A stretch of DNA of 64,000 bases from Pagrus major (GCF_040436345.1 NC_133224.1:15136703-15200702); one strand, 5' to 3'; shown: positions 23,640 through 35,671, counted from the first letter of the stretch. Notes: a model not told the origin generated them from the letters alone. Translations and numbers: made by a program.

Positions 23640-25478
23640 CTCTGCAGTGGCTGCACAATGATGTTGGTGGATGAGTCATCCAGTCTTCACCACGTGACAC
23701 CATGAATCACTGCACCTCTCCATGGGCAAAGCTGCAACCATCAACCACTCCACTCCTCCTTTATCTCATCCCTCACTTTATCCCCCCGCCTCTGCCAGCC
23801 CTCTGTTACTTTTTTCTCATTTAGCTATTTCAGTTCAGCCTTAAACAAATTTTTACCTCATGACTCTGCCTTTGATTGTCTTATTTATGAATGAATGTCC
23901 CATTTCATCCTTTCTTGTCTTTTATCTTTGTGCATCCCTGTCACACACACCACCCAGTCAGTCTACTCATCCGTTTGTGTCATCTGTTTTTCTGTTCTGC
24001 GGTTGAATTACCTAACATCATTTGACATCCTGTGGAAATCCTTGTCTGAAGATATCAGAAGGTTAACTCTAACACACTATGAAAAAATAGCAGCCCGCAC
24101 TTCTCCAAAGCTTAATAATATACGATGATGCACTGAAGTGGCAGGAATCAACAGCGAACAAAACTCCCACACTAAAACATAGAGTCAACAGCAGACAAAA
24201 CTCCAGCACTCTCAGAGAACAAATCTAACACACCTCCATAAGTTCCAGTGTTTCCTAAACCTTGACATAGACATGCATATGTGGTTACGGCTCTGTTTGG
24301 ATGTTAGCACATCCCTGCAGCCCACAATCAGCATCTTGCTGCTCTGACCTCTAATCAGTCTGCTAAACACTGCCACCCTGAGCAGCACCATGTATCAAAG
24401 CATGACATTCCTGTCCTGTGTTCGCCTTTAATTACTCTCTGAAAGGACTAGAGAGGGATCACATAGGATTATCATTCTTAACCCTTTTGATTAATGTATG
24501 ATGATTTATAAATAAAAAGACCTTCACTGAGGCAAGAATTGCCTGCCCAGTCACCAGGAAAAAAAATGTTAGCAGTTATTGTTTCTGCAAAACATTAATA
24601 TTACTGCATTTTTATGTGTCATATGTTACGCACTGTATTGACAATCAACAAAATATACATGTTTAATAACTGACTTTCATATTGGGAGACAGAGGGGATG
24701 GTGGTGGAGTCAGAGGCAACAAGGCCAGCATTTCAACATTTGTACCATTGAAACATTGAAACCACCAGACGTACAGTATTTAACAGAAATTGGAATTGGA
24801 AGACCGCAGGACATCTCAAGCATTGTTTGTGGTGACCCACATTTTAAACCCAAAACATAGGTGTCTTCTACCAAGTGTTTTTTGTAAAAACATTATCAGC
24901 CCATAAGCACAACATTGTCATGAGATAAAGTTGAAAAATTGAAACCAAAAGAAACATCAAGTTGCAAACTAAAGAAATACAAAGTTTCAACATATCCGTG
25001 GTATGAAGAAATGTTAACTGGCAACATTTATTCTAATTCTGTAAATTGAATATTGGACCAAGTTTGAAAACAGTGTCAAATTTTATGAGAAATGCTTTAA
25101 ATCAATCATACCTGTCTGAATCCATGTTGGGACTGATCCTAATGGTTGGAAAAGGAGGCAGGGACAGCAAATTACATAACATTTATCTAAGACAAAGACA
25201 GCGTGTGTTGTTTTCCTCTGACTTGATGTCCAGCTCATCCTGTCCAAGCCACCACGATGAGCCACCCTCTCTCTCTGCTGCCATCTGGTGTATAACTCAG
25301 CTAAATGGCTGCGCCCTGCAAGCGCCTATCCCTTGTATAGACCACCATTATAAAATAGATGTCTGTAAAACTATTGACAGATCACCTCCAACTGCATACA
25401 AGGTAAATTCTGACTCTTTCTATTATGAATTTTTAGTCCATGAAAGTTTAATAACTGTAAAACCGAGAAAGGCGATTG
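23640..25478. other. gene-free stretch
   Basis: Only one moderately long open frame (25046-25483, plus). It has no family motif and no splice context that I recognise. No RNA gene was seen. Confidence 0.4.
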
Positions 25479-25491
25479 AATAAAATGGGAC

Positions 25492-26056
25492 TTCTAGGTG
25501 CTGTATCGTAGGCAACTGGACTTGTTTCAGTTTCTTGAAGACATGTCACCTCTCATCCAAGAGGCTTCTTCAGTTCTAACTAACTGGAGGAGAGCTGCAG
25601 GTTTTTAAACTCAGTGTGGAAGTGTTCTTACAGAGTAGTTAAGGACACATGTGAGCTGTATTGAACAGCATGAACTACATTACTCTGTTTATGCATACAT
25701 TGGCATACTGCTTACATTGGGGAGACAAAACAACCGCTCCATAAATTAATGGCACAACACCTCAGGTCAAGACTCTGCTGTCCACTTACATCTGAAGGAG
25801 ACAAATCATTCCTTTGAGGACAACAATGTAAACATCTTGGCCAGAGAAGACAGATGGTTTAAAAGAGGAGTAAAAGAATCCATCTATGTCAAACTGGAAT
25901 GACCGTCTTTGAACGGAGGAGGTGGCCTACGACATTACTTATCACCCACCTACAGTGCAGTACTGAGTTCCCTCCCCAGATAGATAGATAGATAGATCGC
26001 CTACGATACAGCACCTAGAATTACCATGACCTGGATGACTGAGAACCTTCATCAAC
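25492..26056 (+). mobile_element. Penelope-like (Neptune-type) retroelement 3' fragment with GIY-YIG part
   Basis: Frames at 25712-25980 translate to YIGETKQPLHK, then ILAREDRWF/KRGVKESIYVKLE-like and HYLSPTYNAVL-like sequence. This is the C-terminal GIY-YIG endonuclease of fish Penelope-like elements, with stops and frameshifts. The left 22 bp (25492-25513) are the exact reverse complement of 25999-26020. A 13-bp direct repeat AATAAAATGGGAC flanks the unit (25479-25491 and 26057-26069) and looks like its target duplication. A (GATA)n tract lies at 25979-25996. Confidence 0.85.
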
Positions 26057-26069
26057 AATAAAATGGGAC

Positions 26070-26560
26070 ATCTTCACAGTGTAAAGTCTATGGGCTGAGT
26101 GGAAATGGCAGGCGGGGGCATCAGGGGGAACTCTACTGCGCATATTCAATTGGCCGCATAACCAGGAAGTGAAGCTGGAAGCTAAAAAACTTTTTTGGCG
26201 TATGTGCTAGGTGAGCAGTTCTGATCGGTTTGAATGGGCGCTATCTTTGTGTCTGGTATCTAGTTCATCTTTTCAAAAATATGGAGTGAATGGGCAAACA
26301 TGTTTGCACCCTGGGCCAGAAATACATCACATCACTAACTTTGGACAACATAAAACACTTTTAATCTCCGTTTTTATAAAAATAATTATAAAGATAAAAT
26401 ATATTTTACTCATTAACAATATGATATTTACTCTGCTCATTTAAAAATGTGTATCATTAACTAATAACTAAGTAAGTAAGTCTTACTCCATGAAGGTATA
26501 TGAGATTCTTCTTCATGTGAAGAAGACTTTGGCACCCTAGCGCCCTCTGATGACCATCTG
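26070..26560. other. gene-free stretch with repeat-like blocks
   Basis: The block 26097-26215 (GCATATTCAATTGGCCGCAT, ACCAGGAAGTGAAGCTGGAAG) resembles a dispersed fish repeat. A CTCF-like word (TAGCGCCCTCTGATGAC) is at 26538-26554. No coding sequence is seen. Confidence 0.4.
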
Positions 26561-26564
26561 TAGA

Positions 26565-28570
26565 GCCAATCTACAGTGTCCATAGGAAGTTGAGCCTTTG
26601 TTGTGCTTTTTTTTTTAACCAGGGTGGTGATGTGAAATGACCATAATAGGTTTTCTGTGATGTTGATTTCCAGGAACCTAAAACTGGTCATCTGCTCTAC
26701 CGATGTAGACAGGGGTGTGTGTCTGTTATGTGTGGGCCTGCAGGGGCGCTGTTGCGCCCGGCTGGTTGTTTTCTCTCTCCCTCTGCCTTTTTCTCTAGCT
26801 CTCTCCCTCTGTTGCTCTCTGGCGCCCTCCCTTCCTTTGTCTGTGTTTTTGTCTTCCGGGATGACACAACTGCCCAGGTGTGTTGCAATTACCTGATGAC
26901 AGCATTTGAGGAGGATTGAGTGGAAAGCTCACACTCTCTCGAGCCACTGCCCAACTCACATCAGAAGGGGGATATTCTTCCCTTCTTCTCTTTGTTGTCC
27001 TTTCCCCCCTCCGCAGGTTTTTCAGTGCTGGGGTTTTGTTTTGTTAGTTTGTTTTAGTTTGGGGTTGGAGATCACCGGTAGTCCAGTTTTCGGGTTTTCT
27101 TTGGTTCATTTAGGGTTAGATTACTTTATTCTTTCCCTTTTTGATAGTTTAGAGGGGATAGCTGGGTGCCTCCTTTTTTAAAAAAAATCTAGAATCAGCT
27201 CCTTGGTTTTGCTGACGCTGAGCAGTAGATTGTTGATTTCCTCCCGATAAAAACTCATCATTGTTTATAATGTGGCTGATGATGGTGCTGTCGTCCATGT
27301 AGGTCTCTTGATGTATGGGAGAGCTGTCATAGTTGTACAGTATGAACAGGAGGGGGCTGGGCAAACAGCCCTGGGGGGCTCCAGTGTTGAGCACTAACAT
27401 GTAGGAGGCTGGATTCACATCAAATCAGGAGCTGTGGCATAAACACAGGTTTTCCTATTCATTTTAATGAGGGTAGTCTGTTTTGACTGTGGCGGTGCTG
27501 GCCGCAGCTAATGATCAGACTTGTAGCATGAATGACTGAATGAAACCACAGTGGATTGTAACGTAGTGTGTCATGTATATTCACTCAGTTTGGCTTTGTA
27601 CATTACTCTAAAACACATCCGTGGATGCCAATGATCACTGTTGGACCGGCATGCTTAACCTACTGATCTGCCTCGCGTCCTAGTTGTTAACTGTTATTTT
27701 AAATCCATTGATGATGACAAACAATCACTAGTAGGACCCACATGCTGTTAGTATAACAAGCAAACTGATCAGCGCAGGTCCCGAACATGTCACAACCACA
27801 GACCACGGAGTGACACCCCCACATTGCTGCACCACCGGATTTCATCTGAATGTACCCTAACTGTCTGGGGTTTGTTTGTGAGGCAGCCCAATTGCAGAGT
27901 GTTGTACTCAAGCCCAGAGTGTTAAGTTTGAAAAGGTGAGATTGTATTGAATGCTGACCCGAAATCAACACCAGCATTCTGATGAAACTGTTCTTATTCT
28001 CAAGGTGTGTGAAGACTGAGTGGAGGCGAGTGGGTATGGCATCCTTTTTTGGACATTTGAATCGTCTGCTACATATCTTTAATGCTGTTGGTGTTGGGGT
28101 CCCTCTTCAGTCTCTGCTGATGTCTCCTCTTTGTTTCCTTAGTACCAACTTTTAGTTTTGCTCTGGCGGTGTTGTATGATACCTTGTCTCCTGACCGAGC
28201 CCTTGCCTCTCCATTCATCCAGGCCTTGTGGTTCGGAAATGATTTTCTTTTCTTTATGAATACGATATCATCGACACATTCGCTGAAATATGATGTCACT
28301 GAAGATGTTTATTCCTCAAGATTGATGATGTTATCCTGAGTGGCTGCATCTTTGAACATTTGCCAGTCTGTGCCCTCAAAAGAGTCCTGTAAGGTTGCTG
28401 TAGCTTTATCTGTCCACACTTTGACAGTTATTACTGTTGGGACCTCATCACACGCTCGTAACCAGAGAGGCCTGCATGTAAACAAAAGCCTAAAATGCGG
28501 CCTCCACGCATTTACAAAGCCTGAAAACAAAAGGAAAATGGTGCCAAACCCAGCAGTCCAGGAAATCACA
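26565..28570 (-). mobile_element. CR1/Rex1-type LINE fragment with nested insertion
   Basis: Reading the minus strand from 28570: KVWTDKATATLQDSFEGTDW..FKDAATQ (pre-reverse-transcriptase region), FSECVDDIVFIKKRKSFPN-type sequence and a basic stretch. Then, around 27418-27190, LNTGAPQGCLPSPLLFILY and Y-MDD-STI, i.e. the reverse transcriptase GAPQG block and the catalytic xxDD box with A changed to M. After an interruption at about 26722-27175, the thumb region FLEINITENLLWSFHITTLV follows (26680-26600). Numerous stops. The same family has a second copy at 56375-57310. Confidence 0.85.
26722..27175. mobile_element. unclassified insertion inside the LINE
   Basis: Compared with the LINE copy at 56840-56900, about 450 bp of unrelated sequence sits between GATGTAGACAGGGGTGTGTG and AATCAGCTCCTTGGTTT. 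It is T- and C-rich, non-coding, starts near TGTTATGTGTGGGCCTGC and ends near an A-run. It could be a solo LTR or a non-autonomous element. No clear target duplication was found. Confidence 0.45.
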
Positions 28571-30493
28571 CCTGGTTGTTACATTTCTCCAGGTTCAAAA
28601 CTCCCTTCTCCCATTGGGAGAACGCCATGAAACAACCACCATCAGCTAGAAGGATGCTACAGTGGCCAGAGCCATGCATCCACGCCAATGAAACAAGCTG
28701 GATCGATGAGGCAGGTTCATCATTTCATCAGTCTCAGCAGAATCATCCGCCATGACCAGTATCAGTGTCTGTACTCAATGGGGAATTTTACTTGCTGCTC
28801 CTCGGTGCAAATGCCCCTTGATTCAAAAATCTGCCTGTAGAGACTAAGAGCCAAAGACTTTCTGTCAAGACTCAATCATCACATATCATCTGCTGTAATA
28901 AACATTCTTTTTCACTTCATATACTTGTCTCACCTGATTTCTCAATGACTTTCCATCTTGACATGTTTTGACTGTTGTTCACTTTGCAAAGAAGTCTACA
29001 GGAAAATGAGAACTTCTGCATGTTTGATTTACTATAAATATGATTGGCAGATAAGGTTGCAATTTGTTCGACAACCCTGCCTTTGTTGACCAGAGCCTTT
29101 TGTATGGGCTCCTCTGGTGTGCCAACACAGTGATCTGACTAAAGTAAATATAAGGTTGCATTTATTAACACAGTGCTAAAGTCAACTGAGCACTCAACCA
29201 CAACTAATTAAATGCGTCTTCATGATGGCCAGTGTCCATCTTTCTGTCTTTCCATTTAGTTCAATTAAATCAATCTATGCCAACTACCTTGTCCAGGACC
29301 ATTATAATACATGTTACAGTCCTTTCTCAGGTGTTCATGAAAATTCAGTACAGAACGATATAATATGATAAAATATGATAACAATATGAATGCTCAGTGC
29401 TCCCACTGGTGGCTGCAAGCAATATGACACTATCATTTTAATTACTAATTTTGTTGTCATTTATTTTGATGACAAGCACAATAATGCTGAGATCCACTCC
29501 AATCAGTGAGAGAGAGAAAAACTCTGCACCATCTTTGATTACACATTGTTTGTATTCATTTTAATGGAAGATTCAAGAATTGTTCTTTTTTTTGTTGTTA
29601 TTTCAAGACTTCCTGAATTTTCTTAACCTTAAAAGTTGCTTGAAAAAAGCTACCCAAGATCTTTGCTGTCTTCTCTCGCACTCACATAAAAAGTCTCTCT
29701 GTCCACAATGAAGCATTTTTGTAATAAAATATTTGACTTTATTTGTTTCATTATGTGTAGCAAAAGTAGTCATTGACATGCGCATATTTACATCCAGCAA
29801 ACGCATGTTTATTAACGATGGTTACAACAAGGTACATCTAGAAAGACCATAGACAACAATCGCCGCATACATGACTTAAACAATGATTTTAAGGTACACC
29901 AACGTCATTGTTTCGGTCATCTTTAAAATTTTTTTATACTTTTTAAATTGATGCTTGTATGTCTTCAAAGAAGCAATTTTTGATGCAAGTATACATAAAC
30001 GTGCAGACAGTGTACCCTCACCTCTGGTCTGTCGATTCATATCTCATGTCTCTTTCTCCCATTCTTTTTTTAATGTGCATCTTCCATTTTAGTCTCATAA
30101 AATAGATAAATAAATAAATAAATAAATTACAAAAAGTATCCATTCAGTTTACTGTCGTTTTTGTCCTCATGTTGACATTTATTTATTTTATTATGAGATT
30201 GTCCGGCTTGGCAACAAAGATGCTCAGATTTGTTCATCCCTTAGCAACAGATGGCAACAAAGGTCAACAATACAGACAGACCAAAGAGCAACATCTGCTA
30301 TTTTTCGCAGTGACATATTTGAAAAAGAGGAAAAGGGGAGAAAGGAAGTGTTTATTGATAACTGATTATCAGTAGCCATTTAAGGAAAGGGAAATTCAGC
30401 ACTGCAATCTTTTTTTAAGATATAAAACTTCTTTTCAATCATTTTTTATAGCACTGGCATCCAATCCAATCAGTGGAAATGCCTTTATCATTA

Positions 30494-30514
30494 TAACCCT
30501 AACCCTAACCCTAA
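30494..30514 (+). repeat. short telomere-like run (TAACCC)3
   Basis: Three perfect units plus a partial one. Too short to mark a chromosome fusion, and probably part of a common fish repeat. Confidence 0.8.
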
Positions 30515-31009
30515 AAATGTGAATCAAGCTTACTAAATATGAGCAAACTGTTTCCAAAAAAACTGTTGCCATTGGAATCTGTTCCAGAGAATCATTTTCA
30601 TTAACCCATTTGTTCCATTAAAGAAGATATTATAGCCTTGATCTAATTGATTATATTAAATGGTACAAAGAAAAAAAAGTGTAATGGTAGGGATGTCACA
30701 GTGACATGCATGGCAGCCAATTTCTGCTGGTTGTGGAAAAGCTTTCAAAATAATCTCTACGTTGATATTGAAAAAAACAAAACACATGTTGAAAACTAAC
30801 ATCATTAACATCTTTGTTGAGCTTTGGGATTTAGGGCACTTTGGAGTGCAATAACAAAACCATGGAAGGTATTTTCTAAGGATAGGATTTGCGATTTTCT
30901 GTATTATAAATATAGTGTTGGTGATCTTCAGTACCACAAATATACATACACCATGTGTGGAGCAAAACCAAAAACGAATGTAGTATACTAACAAATATTG
31001 TGCATGTAC

Positions 31010-31770
31010 TCAAATTGTATATTCTTCCTCCGTGCCATGGAGCTCCAATGCTGTCCAAAAACTATGACAACATATGAATGCGGCACACTGTTGCCCTGGG
31101 TGACATGTTCCTTCATTACTATGAACATTGACTTGGTCCCACATATACCGTCCTGCTACTTACTTACTAACTAGAATAATAAACCCTCCACTGAAAATAG
31201 TCTGCAACAAACGCACCATTGCACAAAGTACAAGTAGGGATGTGAAATTATCCAGGGTTTAACTTTTCTCTTAAGCTCTCTTTTTCCATTCAAACACAAC
31301 TGAGTGCAACACCATAACTGTCTTAGAGCAAGGGTCTCACTAAAAACTTGGTACTGCACCCTGATGGGCATGGTTTTGCAGGCCGTAGCAGCAGCGAGCT
31401 CTGTGATTCAGCCTGTGCTCTGAGTGCATGTTATTTTTCAATAATTTGTGTATTTGACCTCACATCTATGCACATGGAAAGTGACAGTCTGCCCTGTAAG
31501 ACGTTTGGTTGTTTATATGGGAAGGTTTCTGCCAAAAAGCCTCTAGGAAGTCTTGTGGTGTGGTAGAAAGTGGGACAAACACTATTTTCCAAGCAAGTTC
31601 TGATGGATGAAAGGATCTTGTTAATTAAACTATGTATGTTTTCAGATTTTTACATGCATACTACAAGCAGGCTTGTAGCTGAGTGCTACAGACAGGGTAG
31701 GGAAGTCAGCGAGTGATGAGAGACAACCCTGACCCATTTGGTTTGGTCTTTTCATGGGACTAGTTGACAA
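31010..31770. repeat. dispersed non-coding repeat, copy 1
   Basis: Blocks such as GTGCCATGGAGCTCCA, CCTTCATTACTATGAACA and GACAGGGTAGGGAAGTCA..TCTTTTCATGGGA match, in order, blocks at 59417-60290. The second copy carries a Tc1 fragment between them. Nature unknown. Confidence 0.5.
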
Positions 31771-32290
31771 TAAGTAAAATATAGACTAACACCAGCCTTG
31801 TCCTTTAAACTCCATGTGTTCAGTGAAAAAAGTGTGCCTCCACCAGTGCATCATCCTCTGAAGGCATCAACTCTAAAAGAATGCAATTTAGAGTTTGGCC
31901 AGGGTTTGGCACCATAGCAACAAGGTAATTGAAGTTATGCAAAAGGGTGAGTCATCCATTATAGTGGTGTTAGTGTGGCTTCAACAGCTCTGTTATGAAA
32001 TATGCCTTTTGGTGCATTATATTTCATTGTAAAGCTGGGTATGTGTGAGTACATAATGAAAAGGTATTCTGAAAATGTGTGCTGTATTTTTACGCAATGA
32101 CATGATACATTTGCAGAAAAATGTACTCTTTAAAAGATTAGATACATATAGAGAATGGCTTTGGCATGAGGCTATTCCCACATTAGGTATGATCTTGATC
32201 TTGAAGGGAAATTTTTAAGCTCCAGTGATATTTTAGATAACTGTGAGACTCCAACTTTGTGTGAGTTTTTTATTCGTCCCTTTCCTGTTT

Positions 32291-32645
32291 CAACGCGACA
32301 ATGTCCCCATGTAAAAAGCGAGATCTTTAAAGAAATAGTTTTCCCAGTTTGGTGTGGAAGAACTTGACTGGCCTGTACACTGACCTCAACCTCATCCAAC
32401 ACCTTTGGGATGACCTGTAACGCTGACTGTGACCCACCATCAATGTTAAATGTCAGTAATGCTCTTGTGGCTCAATGGAAGAAAATCCCGCCAGCCATGT
32501 TTCAATATTTGGTGGAAAGCTTGCAATCAGAAGAGCAGATGTTTAACAGCACATTCATGTTGCTGTAGTAATGGTTTAGGAATCACATTTTCAACTGTCA
32601 CATGTGCCTGAAAGTTGGGGATCCACATGCTTCTGACCATGTTGT
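32291..32645 (+). mobile_element. Tc1-like transposase 3' fragment
   Basis: Plus-strand sequence reads GACAATGTCCCCATGTAAAA (from the QQDN.P.H block), then TGGTGTGGAAGAACTTGACT and ACCTCAACCTCATCCAACA (the PDLNPIE block), and ends in the transposase C-terminus GTGGAAAGCTTGCAATCAGA. The tail TTGGGGATCCACATGCTTCT..CCAT resembles a terminal repeat. It is frameshifted and 5' truncated. Confidence 0.8.
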
Positions 32646-33223
32646 GTATGTAATTTATTCTGCTTATGAAATATTTTTCCAATTTTCCTGCCTGAGATAA
32701 TTAAACAAATGTTCTTCTTGTCTTAGATAGTGAAAGTCCATCAGCCATTAAACACTTTCCAGCATCCATCATTGCCTATGATTTACCCAACTCTCACTTT
32801 CTGAATCTAAAAAAGATTTTTTTAAATATGCAGGTAGCAACATATTCAGGCATCCTCCTTTGTTGGCATTGTAAAATGTCCAAATGGAGAATGCTGTCGT
32901 GTCGAGATTTTGGATAAAAAGTTCTAGCATGATTCAAATCTTGGCTTCCCATTTTCCAACAGACCTGTTTCCCATCCTTCACAGAGGAGTGCAAATGTGT
33001 ATCTTTCCTCCACAGTTCCATTCAATCCAGACTACCTCTGAGAAAAAGGCCCACTGCAATGTCTTTGTCCAAATCAAAACCAATCAAACAGGAGAAAGAA
33101 ACTTGTGACATAATAATGTAAAATAAAACCAAATACCAACAAAACAAAATCATAAAAAATACACTCTGTTCTGCTCATCTCTCCTATTTTCCTTTTTCTC
33201 TATTCTCTCCTCCCTCCCACCTT
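32646..33223 (-). other. probable vgf 3'UTR
   Basis: Downstream of the vgf stop codon on the minus strand. A possible AATAAA lies at 32659-32654, about 565 nt beyond the stop, at the edge of the Tc1 remnant. The real transcript end cannot be decided from sequence. Confidence 0.4.
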
Positions 33224-35428
33224 TCAGTCCAATATTTGCGGTCTCTTCTTGAGTATCTGTTGTATGTATTTCTCCAGATCGTCACGGTTACTACTCTCTG
33301 GCTGCTTTCCATCCACATAATAATCTTCATTTCTCGTCAGTGGAGGTACCGGGGCTGAGTAATAAACCTGCCTCTGTTGAGCAGGGATCACAGGCATTCG
33401 GGGAGGAGAAAGTGGTTTGGGGAGGGGTACTTGATGAAATGTCCAGGGGTACAGAGGGAGGGGGTAACTAGTGTAGTAAGGCTTCTGCTGGAGGCTGGCA
33501 GGGGGCTTTCTCAGCCGAGGTTGCACCCAGCTGCGGTAATGGCTTTTGGAAGGGAAAGGCTCAACGTCATCTACAAAATTTCCCAGGAAGTTGTTGAACT
33601 TGTGAGCAGGTTTGGGGATGTAATGACGAGCTTTGGGTCTGGGGTAAAGAGGAAAATAGATGGGGTGATAGTCTGGGTAGGGCTTCCTCTGGTAGTAAGA
33701 TGGGTATGTGTAGGGGTAAAAATTGTAGCCAGTCCAAACAGACTTGGGTGATTTGAGCAAAAGTTCCTGTTTCATTGACAGAGGTTTCTGAGGTATGGGC
33801 CAAAGATTTTGATTGGCTGGCAGAGGCTTTGCAAGTTTGCTCCAGGGATTCTGCGATTTTGTTGGGGATTTCTCCTGGAACCATGATTTGAGGAGATTGA
33901 CAGATGGAGGAGGGTGCTTAGTGATGGGGAAGCCATTTTGATTCGTCGAAATCTGCGACGGAAGGAAACCATTTGCAGATGAGAATGAAGAAGACAATGG
34001 AGTTAGAGGTCGCCGCCAGCGAGACATCATCTCAGGCGGCACGTCTTTCTTCTTCTTCTTCTCCACATCACTGATGATATCCACCACGTCGTTGGCAGGG
34101 AGGTGGAGCTTGCTCGAGATCTCAATCAGCTTGTCAATGGTCTGGGGATCGATATCGTCCTCCTCGGTGACTTCCTGTTCCTCATCGGACCTCTTGTCCT
34201 CTACAGCATTGGAAAGAGATGAGCTGTACTTCTTGTTCCCGTTATTCTGTTTGACCATGTAGCGCAGTAGCATGTCTGAGGCGATGTCAGCCAATTTCTC
34301 CTCCTCCATCTTGGCTCTCTGTGCCTCAGCCGCCTGCCTCCTCATCTCTTCCTGCTCTGCTTTTGCCCTCGCCTCCTCCTCCTCAGGACTCAACACCTCC
34401 TCATCTTCCTCCTCCCCCTCCGGTTCATCATCTTCCATCACCTCCTGCTCTATCGGAAGCTGGGACTGTGCTGCATTACTGGCAGCATAATTACTGTCTT
34501 CAAAGTCATCCATAAAATTCCCTCTGAATGTTGGGAAGTTCAGAGCTTTCTGCGTCTCCTCTTGCCATTTCAGTTTCTTCTTAGACATTGCTAGGTCACT
34601 ACCTTTGTTGACGGGTATGATGTCATTGTAGCTGCTGTAACCTCTGCTCTCTCTCTGGTTTTGCTCAGAATCTCTCTCCCTCTTAGTGGCAGTGTTCAAA
34701 CGAGGAAACTCCTTCATCATGGTCTCAAGGCTCTTTAGCTCTTCAGGGCTGAGCTGCTCCTCCTCATCATTGCTGCCTTGTTCAGGGCTGTTTGGTCCCT
34801 GCTGGGGTGCAGTAACCTGCCCATTCTCCCCTCTTCCATCTGGACCAGCAGGCTGCTGCTCTGTGTGGACCTGGATTGTCTGGCTTGTGGTATGACTGGT
34901 CACCTTCTCTGTAATCTTCTCCTCTTCTTCCTGAGCGTTCTTGCGCTCTTCTTCCTCCTCTCTCTCCTGCTTCCTCCCCTGTGCAGCCATCAGCAGTTCT
35001 AACTCATGTCGTGCATCTCTGTCTTGGTCTGCTTCCTCCATCGTTCTCACTTCTCTGTATGCCCCTTCTACCTTTCCTGTCTCAGCCTTCACATCTTCTT
35101 CCATGCCATCATGCTCCTCTCCCTCCCTTCTTCTCTCTACTTGTGAGCGATTCAGTGCCTCCAGTAAAACTGATGCCAGTGTTTTGGGATCCACATCTTT
35201 AAAGAGCTCTTCTTCATCCTCTGCCTCTTCTTTTTGTGATGATCGTCTCTCCTCATCCTGTCTTTGCTCATCCCCCGACACTGACAGCCCAGGGAGAGTA
35301 TCTCTGTGTGGGTAATTTACATCTCCAGGGGTATTGATCAGGTTGGGGGTGGATAGATGGAGGAAGGAAGCCCCAGTCAGGAGGACCAGGAGGGTAAGGG
35401 CACTTGAGGCATCATGGTACCCAATCAT
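33224..35428 (-). CDS. vgf: vgf, neurosecretory protein VGF
   Basis: 734 residues in one exon, as in mammals. VGF is a granin stored in dense-core vesicles of neurons and endocrine cells and cut into neuropeptides. The N-terminus has a hydrophobic signal segment (LTLLVLLTGASFL, residues 11-23). ELFKDVDPKTLASVLLEAL (from residue 74), EEKLADIASDMLLRYM (about 375-390) and IDPQTIDKLIEISSKLHLP (about 425-445) match conserved blocks of mammalian VGF. The C-terminus ends EKYIQQILKKRPQILD, like the mammalian YIEHVLLRRP end. Basic cleavage sites (EDKRSDEE, KKKKKD, RWRR) and long Glu-rich, Pro/Tyr-rich stretches fit the family, and I see no cysteine. The start is the ATG at 35428 (context GGCCATGA); an upstream in-frame GTG is ignored. 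It is longer than human VGF (615), mainly through a Pro/Tyr-rich region between residues 470 and 690. Confidence 0.97.
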   Translation of the reverse strand: MIGYHDASSALTLLVLLTGASFLHLSTPNLINTPGDVNYPHRDTLPGLSVSGDEQRQDEERRSSQKEEAEDEEELFKDVDPKTLASVLLEALNRSQVERRREGEEHDGMEEDVKAETGKVEGAYREVRTMEEADQDRDARHELELLMAAQGRKQEREEEEERKNAQEEEEKITEKVTSHTTSQTIQVHTEQQPAGPDGRGENGQVTAPQQGPNSPEQGSNDEEEQLSPEELKSLETMMKEFPRLNTATKRERDSEQNQRESRGYSSYNDIIPVNKGSDLAMSKKKLKWQEETQKALNFPTFRGNFMDDFEDSNYAASNAAQSQLPIEQEVMEDDEPEGEEEDEEVLSPEEEEARAKAEQEEMRRQAAEAQRAKMEEEKLADIASDMLLRYMVKQNNGNKKYSSSLSNAVEDKRSDEEQEVTEEDDIDPQTIDKLIEISSKLHLPANDVVDIISDVEKKKKKDVPPEMMSRWRRPLTPLSSSFSSANGFLPSQISTNQNGFPITKHPPPSVNLLKSWFQEKSPTKSQNPWSKLAKPLPANQNLWPIPQKPLSMKQELLLKSPKSVWTGYNFYPYTYPSYYQRKPYPDYHPIYFPLYPRPKARHYIPKPAHKFNNFLGNFVDDVEPFPSKSHYRSWVQPRLRKPPASLQQKPYYTSYPLPLYPWTFHQVPLPKPLSPPRMPVIPAQQRQVYYSAPVPPLTRNEDYYVDGKQPESSNRDDLEKYIQQILKKRPQILD

Positions 35429-35671
35429 GGCCACTCAGAACAGGACCTGCTGTGAGCAGCGAAAGAGATCAGAAATACCTGGAAGAGATAGAAAAATACA
35501 GTCAAATATCATTATTTCAAAAAAATATCAGACTTCGGTAGCACAAAATAACAGCACAATATCATAGAAATGTTGTCCTTATTGGATTATTCTGCAGGAA
35601 ATAGGAGGTCAGGATGAGCACAATTGAACCTGTGTGAAATTAAGGAAGCTGAAAAGTAGATGCTCAAATTC

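Larger units (their letters stand above)
28600..32280. other. gene-free stretch between LINE and Tc1 remnant
   Basis: No exon recognised. It contains a (TAAA)n tract at 30107-30128, three TAACCC units at 30494-30514, and a dispersed repeat at 31010-31770 with a homologous copy at 59385-60260. Confidence 0.5.

Noticed and set aside
25046-25483. 145-codon plus-strand open frame next to the Penelope fragment
   Set aside because: No recognisable domain, odd composition, and it ends at the duplicated target site, which suggests a chance frame in unique DNA.
30494-30514. Interstitial telomere sequence
   Set aside because: Only three units; similar TTAGGG-like words occur in the fish repeats at 18185 and 23285.
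34371-34400. Tandem repeats or CRISPR-like arrays
   Set aside because: Short CTC/TCC runs in the vgf exon encode Glu/Ala stretches; no spaced direct repeats exist anywhere in the window.
33377-35315. Several open frames on the plus strand across vgf
   Set aside because: Antisense shadows of the vgf coding exon, Ser- or Pro-rich because vgf is Glu-rich.
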